This document shows, in pieces, positions 1-10,684 of a DNA stretch of 64,000 nt (its first letter is position 1; the number at the start of each line of letters is the position of its first letter). Position numbers and translations under genes: made by a program. This stretch comes from Semisulcospira habei (Eukaryota; Mollusca; Gastropoda; Semisulcospiridae). Under the pieces are notes generated by a model. It had not been told where the DNA came from. It saw only the letters and a program-made list of their open reading frames with translations, and ran no database searches. The stretch lies in the NCBI GenBank assembly GCA_036245525.1, contig BTPG01000002.1, positions 159,300,758 to 159,364,757 on the forward strand, read 5' to 3'.

Positions 1-44
1 TACATCTGTGTTCTTCACGCAAGAATCGGTCAGTGTCCCAATGA

Positions 45-141
45 ACAAAAAGGCCATCGGGCCGATGTCGGCCGCCGTTGGTCCAAGCACGGCCGTGCGC
101 GGGCCAACGGAGGCCGACGTCGGCCCGATGGCCTTTTGCGC
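45..141. repeat. Palindromic repeat, family E (copy 1)
   Basis: GC-rich inverted repeat. The left arm AAAAGGCCATCGGGCCGATG is answered by CGGCCCGATGGCCTTTTGCG, with an inner CGGCCGTGCGCGGGCC centre. The same arms recur at 19.4, 23.7, 25.2, 35.3, 38.8 and 63.2 kb. No coding capacity of its own; ORFs across it are incidental. Confidence 0.8.
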
Positions 142-1904
142 CTTGGAGTGCAGTCATTTCAGACGCGAAGTTCGTGATCACTGCTATCGAAGGGGCTAAG
201 TCGTTACTGTGTTCTTATTCTACTCTTTTCTTATTCTACTTTGGTTACTCTCCGCCGCTACCCCTCTTCTGTGCCGTGGCGGGGAAAAGGGTCGAGTGGG
301 TTTGTTCAGGAACACAATCACCATGCCTTAAGCGCCTGTCTTTTCTTGTTGCTGGTAGTGATGCTGTTGGCGTTTTCTTTAGATTTGAAATGCTAATGTC
401 ATGAGCGGCGGTTCGTAAGTTTGTTGATGTACTTCTTAAAACTGAATTTTCTTACTTAAATCTACACCTAACTGCATGTATTATTTTTTGTTGTTCAATG
501 ATGGATTTATGAATATGATGTAATATTTTGTCTTAATATCTGTGATTATGTGATATTCCATTTTTGGTGTTGTTTGGTATTATGTTTGTTTACTCTTTAT
601 ACTTGGCATACTAAAACATATCCAATTGTTTATACATAAATATATATTGAATCTTGAACTAAAGTGCTGCTGTTGATTGTTGTTGTTTGGTTCATGTTGT
701 TCTCAGTTGTTAGTTTTTGTTTTTATTGTTTTCAGTGAAGTATCAATTAAAGTTATTTTCCCCATGATCAAGCATGTCAACACAGTCAGAAAACGGTCTG
801 CAAAAGATACTGCTGACAGTATTATGTATGGGTCCTTTGTGTACTAACTTAGAGCTTTATGATGCAAATACAATGCCAAATGTCGAAATTCATCGTTTGG
901 TGGGTGTGTTGTTTTTGTACCCGAGCGCGCAGATTATCGTCTGCATCGGCCTCGTTTTGAATTCGTGCATATTTACTAGCCTACGTCACAAGGCAGAACC
1001 CGGTCAATAGTGCAGACGAGGTCATCGGTGTGGGTGCACACATGTCAGTGTACACATGTACTGATGTTCTTCGGCATCCCTTTGACATAATTTTCCACGA
1101 GAATGTAAAATAAACTTTCCATACTCGCTATGCTGTCAAAACCAATGCGGGTTCCGCTTGACCTGCTATCCGGAGTAACGACTATCGTCCTGGGGGCGTG
1201 GCTTGTTCGACTCGGTCTCCGCGGCAAGCGACTGAGCCAGCGTTCACGGAGCCTAGTTTGACCTTTGATTGTCATATCCCTCGGAAACACGAAACAGAAC
1301 AGTGGTATTTATACCCACTTTCTGCACTGCAATTTCACATCTCACACATCGAAGTCTACGTAACTGAAAGCATCTCTGGAAACGACAAATGCACCATCGC
1401 AGCAGAAACACTACCTCTGTGAATCGAGTGAATGAGAGCCCGCACAGACAAAAACGTGTCACGACCAGCGATGTGAGTGCCGCAATTTTGACATACACCG
1501 TAGTTTTCAGATCCTTCCAGCATATATAAGTCTGATGAACTAGCTCGTAACTTTATGATAAAAAAGGTTTAAAAACTTGCGAAATCAGTAAGAGATAAGT
1601 TCTACTGAAGATCATGAATTCTGAAAATCACTAGCGCTCGCGGAACTATTATAAGATCGACAAAGACCGTAGCCGGATTACTTACTGATTCACATAGCAA
1701 GAAAGCGACAAATTCCCGATGGGCGGTCAAGCCAACCTCTATATTCCCTTGTCCGATGTCAATTCTACTTTGGGGTATCTTGTCTCTCTTTCTCTTTCTT
1801 CTCTTCAATTCCGAGTCTGTCATTGTCGGCCGGCGCGAGTCGACCGATACTTTCTTTTTTTCTTCGCTGGTTCATCCGCCATCTTGTCTCTGATTGGTTA
1901 TAAT
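142..1904. other. No gene recognised
   Basis: AT-rich in 400-770 and mixed composition beyond. Short ORFs on both strands have low-complexity or arbitrary sequence, and no splice-framed exon or known domain was seen. I found no repeat in common with the rest of the window. Confidence 0.5.
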
Positions 1905-2372
1905 TATGCAGATGACCTGACAGCTGACAGAATGGCAAAAGTGGGCGCAGAGAAAGAACAAGACGAAAATGGAGTCAGCTTCACAGAGATGAAGACCATC
2001 ATTAAGTCTGTGTACAGACCACCACAACGGCCCCTAGACAGTTACCATCAGCTGTCCAGACAAGAGCAGGTGACCATCTTCCGTCTGAGGACCGGGCACA
2101 ACCGACTCAATTTCCACCTGCACAGACGCTTTCACCTCGTGCCATCTCCCCTGTGCCCTTGTGGAGAAGCAGAGCAGACCACAGAGCACATCCTCCAGGA
2201 CTGTGGGAACCACCAGCTGCTGAGGGAGGAGATATGGCAGAAGCCCGCCACTCTACAAGAGAAACTGTACGGGCCTGTGAAGGTGCTACAGAAGACCACA
2301 GATTTCATTTTGAGAGCCAAACTCCAAGTGTGACGGCGTTCGAGAAGAAGAAGAAGAAGATGCAGATGATCT
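1905..2372 (+). pseudogene. LINE 3' fragment: RNase H end and C-terminal Cys/His domain
   Basis: Open frame to the stop at 2331-2333. It begins in what looks like the end of a retrotransposon RNase H domain (ADRMAKVGAEKEQ). A conserved LINE C-terminal tail follows: the block LSRQEQVTIFRLRTGHNRLN, then a zinc-knuckle-like CPCGEAEQTTEHILQDC with C-x-C-x8-H-x4-C spacing. The stop is followed by a short (GAA)n tail ending near 2360, which suggests the genuine 3' end. Endonuclease, reverse transcriptase and most of RNase H are missing, so this is a heavily 5'-truncated insertion. The tail type is known from RNase H-bearing LINE clades; I do not assign a clade. The upstream ORF part (1719-1900) is probably unrelated flank. 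Confidence 0.7.
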
Positions 2373-2762
2373 AAGGTCGTATAGAATAGTTATGACGTCA
2401 GCCACCATTGCCTATCAGAAGCAATCTTTTCACTGGGTCCAGTCACAAGATTCCGGTGGCCTCTTTTCGTTTTGAACGGACGAAAGAAAGCATTTGGTGG
2501 GACAATAGGGTGGTCACTGTCTAAGTGGGTGTGTATACTGAATCCCAGTAAAAGCTTTTTGCGAACTTAAGCATTAAAAGAAGGTCGGTCGTGCCCCTTT
2601 AATATTTATTTTTAACAAATTATTTGTAAGTATAATTATATATTTCTATACTTAATAATAATAATAATAATGGCAACTTATATAGCGCTTATTCTTACAT
2701 AAGCTGTAAGCGCTTTACAAATAAAGAGTGGGAGTGGAGGGGTCATAAAACCAAAGAAACAA

Positions 2763-3307
2763 CAGTACTCAAACCAAGGGGAATCACAGCGCTGGACAGA
2801 CAACAGTTAGATCCCCTGCCCCCGCCTATCAGGCACCCAATCGCCAGCCCACAGAGAAATACGCAGGTATAGAATAAGACAATCATTTCCATCCTCAAAA
2901 AGAATGGATCAGGTCTCTTATATAACCCATGTCTTTCTCCGGAACTTAGGAAGTAGGCAGGAGAAACATACATACACAAACATGAAGGTGCGCTACTATA
3001 TGTGGTCGGGTAAATACCCTGATTTCCCACAGTAGATGCACAGAACATTACACAACAATGTAACGATACAAATTTTGCCTCGAGTTATACGTGATACTCA
3101 CAAACCAGATAGGTGAGGCTAGCGCTGGCAGAATTGTCAGTACTCAAACCAAGGGGAATCACAGCGCTGGACAGACAACAGTTAGATCCCCTGCCCCCGC
3201 CTATCAGGCACCCAATCGCCAGCCCACAGAGAAATACGCAGGTATAGAATAAGACAATCATTTCCATCCTCAAAAAGAATGGATCAGGTCTCTTATATAA
3301 CCCATGT
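2763..3307. repeat. 170-bp direct repeat pair in LINE 3' region
   Basis: A segment of about 170 bp at 2763-2932 recurs almost unchanged at 3138-3307 (offset 375). It starts CAGTACTCAAACCAAGGGG and ends ATATAACCCATGT. Part of the unit plus its left neighbour (3095-3122) occurs again at 51445-51546, where it forms one arm of a palindrome. Confidence 0.9.
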
Positions 3308-3355
3308 TAAGAAACAACGGATTCTACAATACACACTCGCGCGCACGCACACATA

Positions 3356-3356
<1 letters not shown>

Positions 3357-3439
<83 letters not shown>
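3357..3439. repeat. (CA)n microsatellite
   Basis: About 80 bp of near-pure CA. On the minus strand it lies just after the end of the LINE coding frame, the same place where the other L2 copy has (TG)n at 9521-9611. Confidence 0.95.
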
Positions 3440-3442
<3 letters not shown>

Positions 3443-5339
3443 GTGCATAATGACAAAGAACTGAGCTACATTGGGGTATCAAACAGGTGGGTCTTAAGAG
3501 CAGATTTAAAGGCAGTGAATGAGGAAGAATGTCTGATGTCTATAGGTAGTGAGTTCCAAACAACAGGTCCAACGTGCGCAAAACAACGGTCACCTCTGGT
3601 TTTGTATTTGAAGAGCGGGACTCTGAGAAGGCGCGTGTCACTACTTGAACGGAAGGAGCGGGAGGGAGTGTATAGTTGAAGAAGATCAGCGAGATAGGCA
3701 GGGGTAGAGTAGTTAATAGCTTTATAGCACAGACAGGCGATTTTGTACGAGACTCGTTGTTTGACTGGCAGCCAATAAAGTTGTCTCAGAACAGGAGTGA
3801 TGGGCTAATGCTGTGAGGCGCGGACGATGAGAGGTGCAGCACAATTTTGAACTCGCTGCAATTTCTGAATGAGAAACTGAGGGAGGCCAGCTAAGAGGGC
3901 ATTGCAGTAATCAATGCGGGACAAGACTAAGGAGACGACCAGTTTGGTGGTAGCTTCAGTAGTGAGGTAATGACGGATAGAACTGATGCGTCTTAATTCC
4001 AGAAAAGCAAATTTGCAGACATGATTTACATGCTCCTTCATTTGAAGATCTTTATCAAGAAAAACGCCAAGATTGCGAACTGAATCAGAAAATGGAATAG
4101 GTGAGTCACAAATGCGCATAGAGTCATGAGAATTGGGCAGCAGTCGAGAGGCACCGACAAGAAGAGCTTCCGTCTTGCCCTCGTTTAACTGAAGTTTATT
4201 TTCACACATCCAGGACTTAACATCTGAGATACAGTTCTGAACATCTGAAATAGCCTGACTGGAGCTGTTTGGAGGTGCAGATTTTCGAAGTTTTGTATGA
4301 TCCGCATACATGTGATGATCGGTTGAATGCGATGCGATAACCTGAGAGAGAGGCTGAGTGTACAGCGTAAATAGAATGGGGCCCAGGACAGAGCCCTGGG
4401 GGACACCAAACTCTAGCGCAGCAGCTTCAGAAAGAACGTTCTTGACAGAGATGTTGATCTGACGGGAAGACAGATAAGAGTGAAACCAGGTGAGAGCTTT
4501 ACCAGAAATACCAAAGTAGTTTTCTGGACGTTGGAGCAAGATGGAGTGGTCAATGGTGTCAAACGCAGCTGATAGGTCTAACAGGGCAAGAACTGAGATC
4601 TGGTTTTCATCATAGGCACTTAGGAGGCCATTAACGACACAGAGGAGAGCAGTTTCAGTACTGTGCTCGGCGCGGTAAGCAGACTGAAGCGGATGGACGA
4701 GATTGTTTGACTGTAGGTATTTAGTGAGCTGTGTCAGAACGACTCTCTCAAGAACTTTGGACAGAAAGGGTAGGTTTGAAACGGGGCGATAGTTTTTTAG
4801 CTGGTTGGGATCAAGATTCGACTTTTCAGGAGAGGTTTGACAACGGCTGATTTGAATTCTGACGGAAAGACGCCTGACTCAAGGGACTGATTTATGATTT
4901 TGGTGATAGTGGGCGGAAGAATTCCGATGTTTTCCAAAAACAGTGAAGTTGGCATGGGGTCAAGCTCACACGTTTTAGGCGGGCATTTCTTAAGAATGTC
5001 AAAAACAGCCTGTTCAGAGACGGGAGTGAACTCGACAAAGGGGTGATCAATATGGGGAGGGTGGGTGTCAATATGGGCGCACCGCACAGCATCAAGGCTG
5101 TCTCGAATGGACGTCACCCTGTCGGTGAAAAAGCTACAAAAGGCGTTGGCTAAGTGAGCAGCTGGGATGTTGGTGGGAAGGGGAGAGTCACGAGATCTAC
5201 CAAGCAAGCTATCAGCAAGGGCAAATAATTTTTTACAAGTGTCACTTTCAAGCATCTTGGAGCAGTAAAAATCAGTTTTCACTTTCAACACAGTCTGATT
5301 GACAACAAGTTTCTTCATGTAATAAATCTGTTTATGCAC
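3440..5339 (-). pseudogene. L2-like reverse transcriptase (broken)
   Basis: Two frames cover the RT. The first, 5339-4797, holds the linker and thumb-proximal start (FPSEFKSAVVKPLLKS). The second, 4539-3805, holds GVPQGSVLGPILFTLYTQPL, the catalytic box and a C-terminal LSRIDYCNALLAGLPQFLIQ block. Reading on past 3805 gives HWLPVKQRVSYKIACLCYK-like and YTPSRSLR-like tail matter up to the CA tract. The catalytic box reads YADH where active enzymes have YADD; the CAT codon is at 4297-4299. A frameshift lies between 4540 and 4800. The enzyme would have made target-primed cDNA of its own RNA, but this copy cannot. Its closest relative in the window is the RT at 8.0-9.5 kb. Confidence 0.85.
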
Positions 5340-5340
5340 A

Positions 5341-5637
5341 GTGAGTCCGGATTTACGCCAGGCACGCTCCGCACGCCGACGTTCTTGCTTGGCTATAGTC
5401 GCTTCCGGAGTAAACCACGGTGATCACACTACAAGTACAGTGAGTCCGGATTTACGCCAGGCACGCTCAGCACGCCGACGTTCTTGCTTGGCTATCGTCA
5501 CTTCCGGAGTAAACCACGGTGATCACACTACAAGTACAGTGAGTCCGGATTTACGCCAGGCATGCTCAGCACGCCGACGTTCTTGCTTGGCTATAGTCAC
5601 GTCCGGAGTAAACCACGGGTCGGACTTATCGGTGCGG
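5341..5637 (-). repeat. Three 99-bp tandem units inside LINE coding region
   Basis: Units start at 5341, 5440 and 5539, each opening GTGAGTCCGGATTTACGCC, with only a few differences between them. 99 bp is 33 codons. On the minus strand each encodes WFTPDVTIAKQERRRAEHAW followed by RKSG, a basic segment of the linker between endonuclease and RT. A frame starting at 5729 reads into the first unit and stops after it. Confidence 0.95.
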
Positions 5638-5854
5638 ATTTGACGCACGGTGGCAGGGGCATAGGTGTCTACGAGGCGGCGAAGTTCACTATTGTAGGTG
5701 ATGGCGTCAATGTCTTTACCAGGGGGCACCTACACTTTCGTACATTTTCGTACTATTAGAAATTATAATCCCATTTGAGCACCTTGAAGGGGTCACTGCT
5801 TTTTTGTGTCACTTTTAATGGCAGAGCCTAACTAGCTTTTGCTTCCTGTACTAT

Positions 5855-6054
5855 TTAACCCCTTCACAGCCAGGACCAAACGATCACCATTTATGTGCAA
5901 GAAGTATAGATCCTCATGAGCCCCCCGCGACTGCGGGGGCTCATGAGGATCTGTGCCTTTTGCTAGGCTCCTTTATATCTATGCGCCACTTGACGCTCTT
6001 TGAGCTAGGAAGCTACGATGGAGAAATATGTTTAGCCGGAAGTGAAGGGGTTAA
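5855..6054. mobile_element. Palindromic element, family A (copy 1)
   Basis: Runs from TTAACCCCTTCACAGCCA to GAAGTGAAGGGGTTAA. Inside is a hairpin core at 5897-5963 with arms around AGATCCTCATGAGCCCCCCGC. The TTAA at each edge could be the target duplication. Confidence 0.85.
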
Positions 6055-6130
6055 CACGACGTCATCCATGCTGCCTATCAGCTACCACTGACAAAACCAG
6101 TACGGAACACAGGCAAAAGCAACGGTTATT

Positions 6131-6270
6131 TGAAATTCGCTGTACATCGTACAGTAAACCTACTGCGCAGGCATCGGATGATCGTTGTACCCGTGTTATA
6201 GAGGCGGTCGATTTCGCAACGTAACGATCAGCCGATGCCTGTGACCTGCTGTACGAGGTAAAGCGAATTA
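6131..6270. repeat. Imperfect palindrome, family I (copy 1)
   Basis: Arms of about 50 bp: left includes GCAGGCATCGGATGATCGTT, right includes AACGATCAGCCGATGCCTGT, with a 40-bp spacer. The inner motif recurs, also as a stem, at 61884-61974. Confidence 0.7.
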
Positions 6271-6456
6271 CGAATTATTACTGTCAATCTTTGCCTGTAA
6301 TACGGCAAAACTAATAGGAGGTTCGTTTCTTAGCAAACAACGATTGACTTTGTACACCGTAGGGTCACTGCGGAGTTCCTGCCTGCCATGAAAGAGGCCA
6401 TTGCACGTAGACACTATGTGCGTTCTTTTTTTCTTCCAACGCCACTAGCTGGGGAT

Positions 6457-6559
6457 GGATCGACCAACATAGCCGCTCAAGGGTAGAGCCTGATTAGCTT
6501 GGCGCCTGGCCAGGCGCCAAGAAAATCTGGCACTACCCTTAGACTATCTTGGTCGATCC
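6457..6559. repeat. Family B core palindrome, degenerate
   Basis: GGATCGACCAACATAG pairs with CTATCTTGGTCGATCC, with the centre CTTGGCGCCTGGCCAGGCGCC. Outer TTAA ends are not recognisable. Confidence 0.75.
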
Positions 6560-7125
6560 TTTTCCTGCGCCTCCAGGCACTGCCGTTAGACGATTAGTTA
6601 GACGATTAAAACCAAGTGCGACTTTTTGGGCCCTGGGTGGGAAAGATTTAGTGCTACGCGTATATACTCACGACAGCAGTCCAAATGTGAAACCTTTTCA
6701 AGTCTACGGAAGAAAAAAAAAACACGGAGCTTCGTGAGTCCCTGCAGAATGTACTGTGCCTAATGTTGGCATGAAGTAGCCCTGTGTAGTTAATATACCC
6801 ACTTAATATATGCACACTGTATTTCCTCACGAGGCGTGCATAATATGTTATCATAAAATCTGAACATAAATGTGTACCCTACGATGGGACTACTATTGCC
6901 AGCTCACTATTGATGCACACGCCTCTGACAATTGAAAGTTGTACGTTTACGTTCCTCAGACAGTTACAGAGGTATCCGTCTAACGGTATGGACACCGTGC
7001 CTTAAATCTTCTATCTTGCACAAAAGCGTTTGGCATCTATCTCTGACAATCGGTTGAATAGGGTCGCGTACCGGACAGACAATTCCCCGCGAGGAAAATG
7101 AACAGAGTGGTCATTGTGTGCTGGT

Positions 7126-7193
7126 CTGTGATTTTGGACCTTACGGCCAGTGGCCGTAAGGTCCAAAATCACAGACCAGCACACCCGGTACCG
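7126..7193. repeat. Perfect palindrome, family C (copy 1)
   Basis: 68-bp palindrome. GTGTGCTGGTCTGTGATTTT is answered by AAAATCACAGACCAGCACAC, with centre GGCCAGTGGCC. I see no mismatch between the arms. Other copies are at 32.5, 40.3, 42.1, 54.1 and 55.6 kb. Confidence 0.9.
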
Positions 7194-7474
7194 CTCCTCG
7201 ACAAACCCCAGCAGAATCATACAGTGCTTTGTATATTGAAGGCTCGCCAAGATTTCATTTTCGAAAGGGGGCCATGTCAAAGGCTTATTCAGCATGACAC
7301 GATTTTCATGAGCGGACATCAGCTTGGAAACTGAATGAAGTAATTGTGCACTCAAATAAAAGATTTTTTTTTCTTAGCTGATTAACGGGTGAAAAACACA
7401 CATGGCAGATACTTTCTTAAGGGATATTAATAACTTTCACAGATATGTCACGTTAAACCCTCATGCTTTAAGGC

Positions 7475-7708
7475 TTAACCCTTTCAGTGCCAGCTGACGC
7501 AGACTGCCTTTCTGCAATCTTCGTTGATTATCCCCCCCCCCAAAAAAAAAAAAAAAAAAAAAAAAAGCTGTCCCATGAACATGGATTCAAAGTGGTGTCA
7601 GCAAGAGATATAGATCCTCATGAGCCCCCGCAAATGCGGGGGCTCATGAGGATCTATACCTCTTGCAGCTGGCTGGTGTTAAGATTTTCTCGGCACTGAA
7701 CGGGTTAA
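7475..7708. mobile_element. Palindromic element, family A (copy 2)
   Basis: TTAACCCTTTCAGTGCCAG to CGGCACTGAACGGGTTAA. The core hairpin is at 7601-7666. A C9A25-type homopolymer sits in the left half. Confidence 0.85.
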
Positions 7709-8034
7709 TGCAAAACCTAGAATTATATTCTTTTCACTCAACACATAATTTATAGGCCAAATTGAGTTTAAGAAAAGGTTTGCATTCGCTGAATATTTAT
7801 TTGAGTTTTTAAACAGATGTTTTCGCAGGTCAACAAATTCAATGTCGACAATGCTTTTTTTTTTAAACCTTTCACATTTATAATTAATAATTCAACGCTA
7901 AGAAAATAATACACACCCCAGTTAGGACATAATGATTTTGAAGAAATGTTTTGCCGTGTACACACAAATCGCTCGAGGAACTCAGTCTGATGTTTGATTT
8001 GCCTTCGTCCATTCTTTTTTAATGTAAAGATGCA

Positions 8035-9495
8035 ATTGTACCAGTCGTTACAGCTATTGTAAATGAGTCCCTCTTGCACGGCACTGTACCTACCTGTTTC
8101 AAAACTGCAATTGTTAAGCCGCTCTTAAAGAAGCCTTCACTTGATCCCAACAGTTTGAAAAACTACAGACCCGTATCCAACCTACCTTTTCTTTCAAAGC
8201 TTCTGGAAAAGATAATGCTCACGCAGCTGCTAGACTATATCAAGAATAATGGTCTGTGGCATGTGTTCCAGTCATCATATAGGTCTGGTCATAGCACGGA
8301 GACAGCATTGCTGCGTGTTGTGAATGACCTACTTGGTGCTAGCGATGAAGATCTAATCTCTGTTTTGACTCTGCTCGATCTGAGCGCAGCGTTTGATACC
8401 ATTGACCATGACATTCTACTTGCCCGCCTTCGTGATGTGTTTGGCATTCAAAGCACAGCACTGAAATTTTTCCAATTCTACTTTGTTGGTCGCTTGCAGA
8501 TGGTTTCAGTGGCAGGATTTGAGTCCCACCCTGTTGAGCTGCTTTCTGGCGTTCCACAGGGGTCGGTCTTGGGGCCTGTTCTTTTTAATTTGTATACACA
8601 GCCCCTGTCGCATGTCATTGAGCGTCACTTTGTTTCTTATCATTTATATGCAGATGATACAGAATTGTACAAACACTCCCTTCGTGAACATGTTGATCAG
8701 ATGGTGCAGTCTTTGGAGGCTTGTATTTGTGATGTTCAGAAGTGGACCACACAGAACAAGCTCCAGCTGAACAGTGACAAAACTGAGTCCCTCCGAATGA
8801 CCTGCTCCTCTACGTGCAGTGCTGATCTTCCTGAGTCAATGATGGTGGGCGAGAGCGCCATCTCCTTTTCTAGCTCGGCCCGTAATTTGGGTGTCATTTT
8901 TGACAACAGGCTGACAATGAAGGAACAAGTGAAGAAAGTCTGCCAGCTTGCCTTCATTGAACTCAGAAGGATCAGCACTGTTCGACATCTGCTAACTGTT
9001 GAAGTTACCAAAACACTTGTTACCTCCCTTGTGCTGTCCCGAATAGACTATTGCAACTCTCTTTTGTCCGGTGTTCCGCAAAATCTTCTTGATCAAATCC
9101 AGAGAGTCATGAACTGTGCTGCACGTCTGATTTTTCGTGTACCGAAACGTGAACACATTATGCCTCTACTAGCTGATTTGCACTGGCTGCCAGTTTCATA
9201 CAGAATTCAGTATAAAGTCTGTGTTATTTGTTTCAACATCATCTCTGGTTCTGCCCCTCCTTACTTATCTGATCTTGTCCAGCTGTATACACCGTCCCGC
9301 TCACTACGCTCTGCTTCAGACACTCGTGTTTTCCGTATCCCTAGACGTAATAAGGTCACTCAAGGTCATCGTGCATTTTCGTATTTTGGTCCCATTACAT
9401 GGAACGCTCTCCCAGCTGATGTGCGTCACTCGTCATCTCTTTCCATTTTCAAATCCAAGCTTAAAACTCACCTTTTTTCTGTTGCATATACGTAA
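8035..9495 (+). CDS. L2-like LINE reverse transcriptase, open but 5'-truncated
   Basis: An uninterrupted frame, with no real start because the element is cut off upstream; the first residues read VPVVTAIVNESLLHGTVP. RT blocks appear in order: FKTAIVKPLLKKPSLDPNSL, KNYRPVSNLPFLSKLLEKIM, FQSSYRSGHSTETALL, DLSAAFDTIDHDILL, GVPQGSVLGPVLFNLY, and an intact catalytic YADDTEL at about residue 200. Then come NKLQLNSDKTES, LGVIFD, LSRIDYCNSLLSGVP, HWLPVSYRIQYKVC and a C-terminal WNALPADVRHSSSLSIFKSK segment. The stop is at 9493-9495. Endonuclease and any ORF1 are absent, so the copy cannot mobilise itself, but the RT domain looks complete. The family makes cDNA of its own RNA at a nicked target. Confident of LINE RT; L2/CR1 assignment is by motif pattern and 3' end. 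Confidence 0.9.
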   Translation: MVPVVTAIVNESLLHGTVPTCFKTAIVKPLLKKPSLDPNSLKNYRPVSNLPFLSKLLEKIMLTQLLDYIKNNGLWHVFQSSYRSGHSTETALLRVVNDLLGASDEDLISVLTLLDLSAAFDTIDHDILLARLRDVFGIQSTALKFFQFYFVGRLQMVSVAGFESHPVELLSGVPQGSVLGPVLFNLYTQPLSHVIERHFVSYHLYADDTELYKHSLREHVDQMVQSLEACICDVQKWTTQNKLQLNSDKTESLRMTCSSTCSADLPESMMVGESAISFSSSARNLGVIFDNRLTMKEQVKKVCQLAFIELRRISTVRHLLTVEVTKTLVTSLVLSRIDYCNSLLSGVPQNLLDQIQRVMNCAARLIFRVPKREHIMPLLADLHWLPVSYRIQYKVCVICFNIISGSAPPYLSDLVQLYTPSRSLRSASDTRVFRIPRRNKVTQGHRAFSYFGPITWNALPADVRHSSSLSIFKSKLKTHLFSVAYT

Positions 9496-9518
9496 GACCA
9501 TTTTGTCTGCAGGCTCAT

Positions 9519-9617
<99 letters not shown>

Positions 9618-9800
9618 CTCCTTGTAAATCAATGTATTTTTTTTTGTTTTGTTGTAATGTTTCTTTTTTTTTTTTTTTGTTGTTGTAATGTATGTGCTTG
9701 TTTTTGTATTTTGCTTCACTGTTTCATTACTGTGATTGTAAAGCGCCTAGAGCACCTTGGTGATTAGGCGCTATACAAATTACCTTTATTATTATTATTA
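9496..9800 (+). mobile_element. 3' UTR and terminus of the L2-like LINE
   Basis: About 25 bp after the stop is a (TG)n tract (9521-9611). T-rich sequence follows, then the terminal AAGCGCCTAGAGCACC and GATTAGGCGCTATACAAAT hairpin pair, ending in (ATT)n near 9785-9800. The hairpin plus ATT tail is the expected priming end of L2-type elements. Confidence 0.85.
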
Positions 9801-9902
9801 TGATTGGAGTGAAAATAATACGTTTTAAGGTATTGAAATGCTCTTCAGTTGCCGTTCTAGTTTTTTACTTATGTAGTTATGACCATGACGCACAAGATAT
9901 TA

Positions 9903-9995
9903 ATCGACCATGATAGTTTAAGGGTGGAGCCATAAAGCGTAGCGCCTTCAGGCGCCAAGCTATTCTGGCTCTACCCTTGACTTCTCATGGTCGAG
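9903..9995. repeat. Family B core palindrome
   Basis: ATCGACCATGATAGTTTAAG pairs with CTTGACTTCTCATGGTCGA around GCGCCTTCAGGCGCC. No TTAA edges found. Confidence 0.75.
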
Positions 9996-10251
9996 CTGTC
10001 TCCTCGCCTGTTAGGTGGTATTGCATTAGACAAAAGTTTTTCAAAATGTAAGAATTACGACGTACGGGTTTAATGTTTTATAGGGGAAGCATATGTATGA
10101 CATAGTTTCCAGCCCCTGTGACCGTTACTGTGGGAAGTGGGTGATCAGGCACTGCCGTTGAGCTTTCAAAGGCGCCAAGAGAGCCGTTTAATCTGGCACT
10201 GGTCCATGAGCTACCGTGAGATATGTTTCTCAGCAAAATTTTAGCAATTAA

Positions 10252-10516
10252 AGCCCGTCCTGGAGCAGATCGCTTTAAGTAAAGGGATATAAACTCATTC
10301 AGTCCCGACACACCCCAGCAAGATATGGATCGAGCATGATAGTTCAAGGGTGGTGCCAGAATAGCTTGACGCCTATAGGCGTCAAGCTATTCTGGCACCA
10401 CCCTTGAAATATTATGCTCGATCCGTCTCTAGAATTGTAATACAGTCCTTCAGAGGAAAACTTCAAAATTGTGGGATTTCGTACCTGGTCCACAATGGGT
10501 TAAAGCGATCTGCTTG
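10252..10516. mobile_element. Family B element beside a J-type terminus
   Basis: The B hairpin core is 10327-10424. Left flank is AACTCATTCAGTCCCGACAC and the right end is CAATGGGTTAA. Outside lie GCAGATCGCTTTAA on the left (10252-10266) and AGCGATCTGCTTG on the right, inverted copies of one motif (J). Both arms share private changes: GATCGAGC/GCTCGATC and TTGACGCC/GGCGTCAA. Confidence 0.75.
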
Positions 10517-10684
10517 TGGGCGGGATTTGGTCGCTAAGATTTGCCGATAAAACGCATTTTCAATGTTGTATTGCCTCAGCTATGTCTTTTCTACCCTTCT
10601 TCTCTCAAGTGCAGAGAAGAGCAGAAACTTTTTTTTTCATTTTACGACATAAACTTCAATCTTGGACCATTTATCTATATTATC

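Larger units (their letters stand above)
2654..5760 (-). mobile_element. L2-like non-LTR retrotransposon, 5'-truncated and decayed
   Basis: On the minus strand the order is EN-RT linker, reverse transcriptase, C-terminal tail, 3' UTR with a (TG)n tract and duplicated segment, and a 3' terminus. The terminus (2654-2740) reads as a short hairpin-bearing end, AAGCGCTTACAG then GCGCTATA, followed by (ATT)n, as is usual for L2/CR1-type LINEs. The plus-strand element at 8.0-9.8 kb has the same organisation. The endonuclease is absent. Frameshifts near 4540-4800 and a mutated catalytic site show the copy is dead. Confidence 0.8.

Noticed and set aside
5897..5963. Rho-independent terminators
   Set aside because: The family A cores are strong GC hairpins, but there is no bacterial gene context and T-tracts do not follow.
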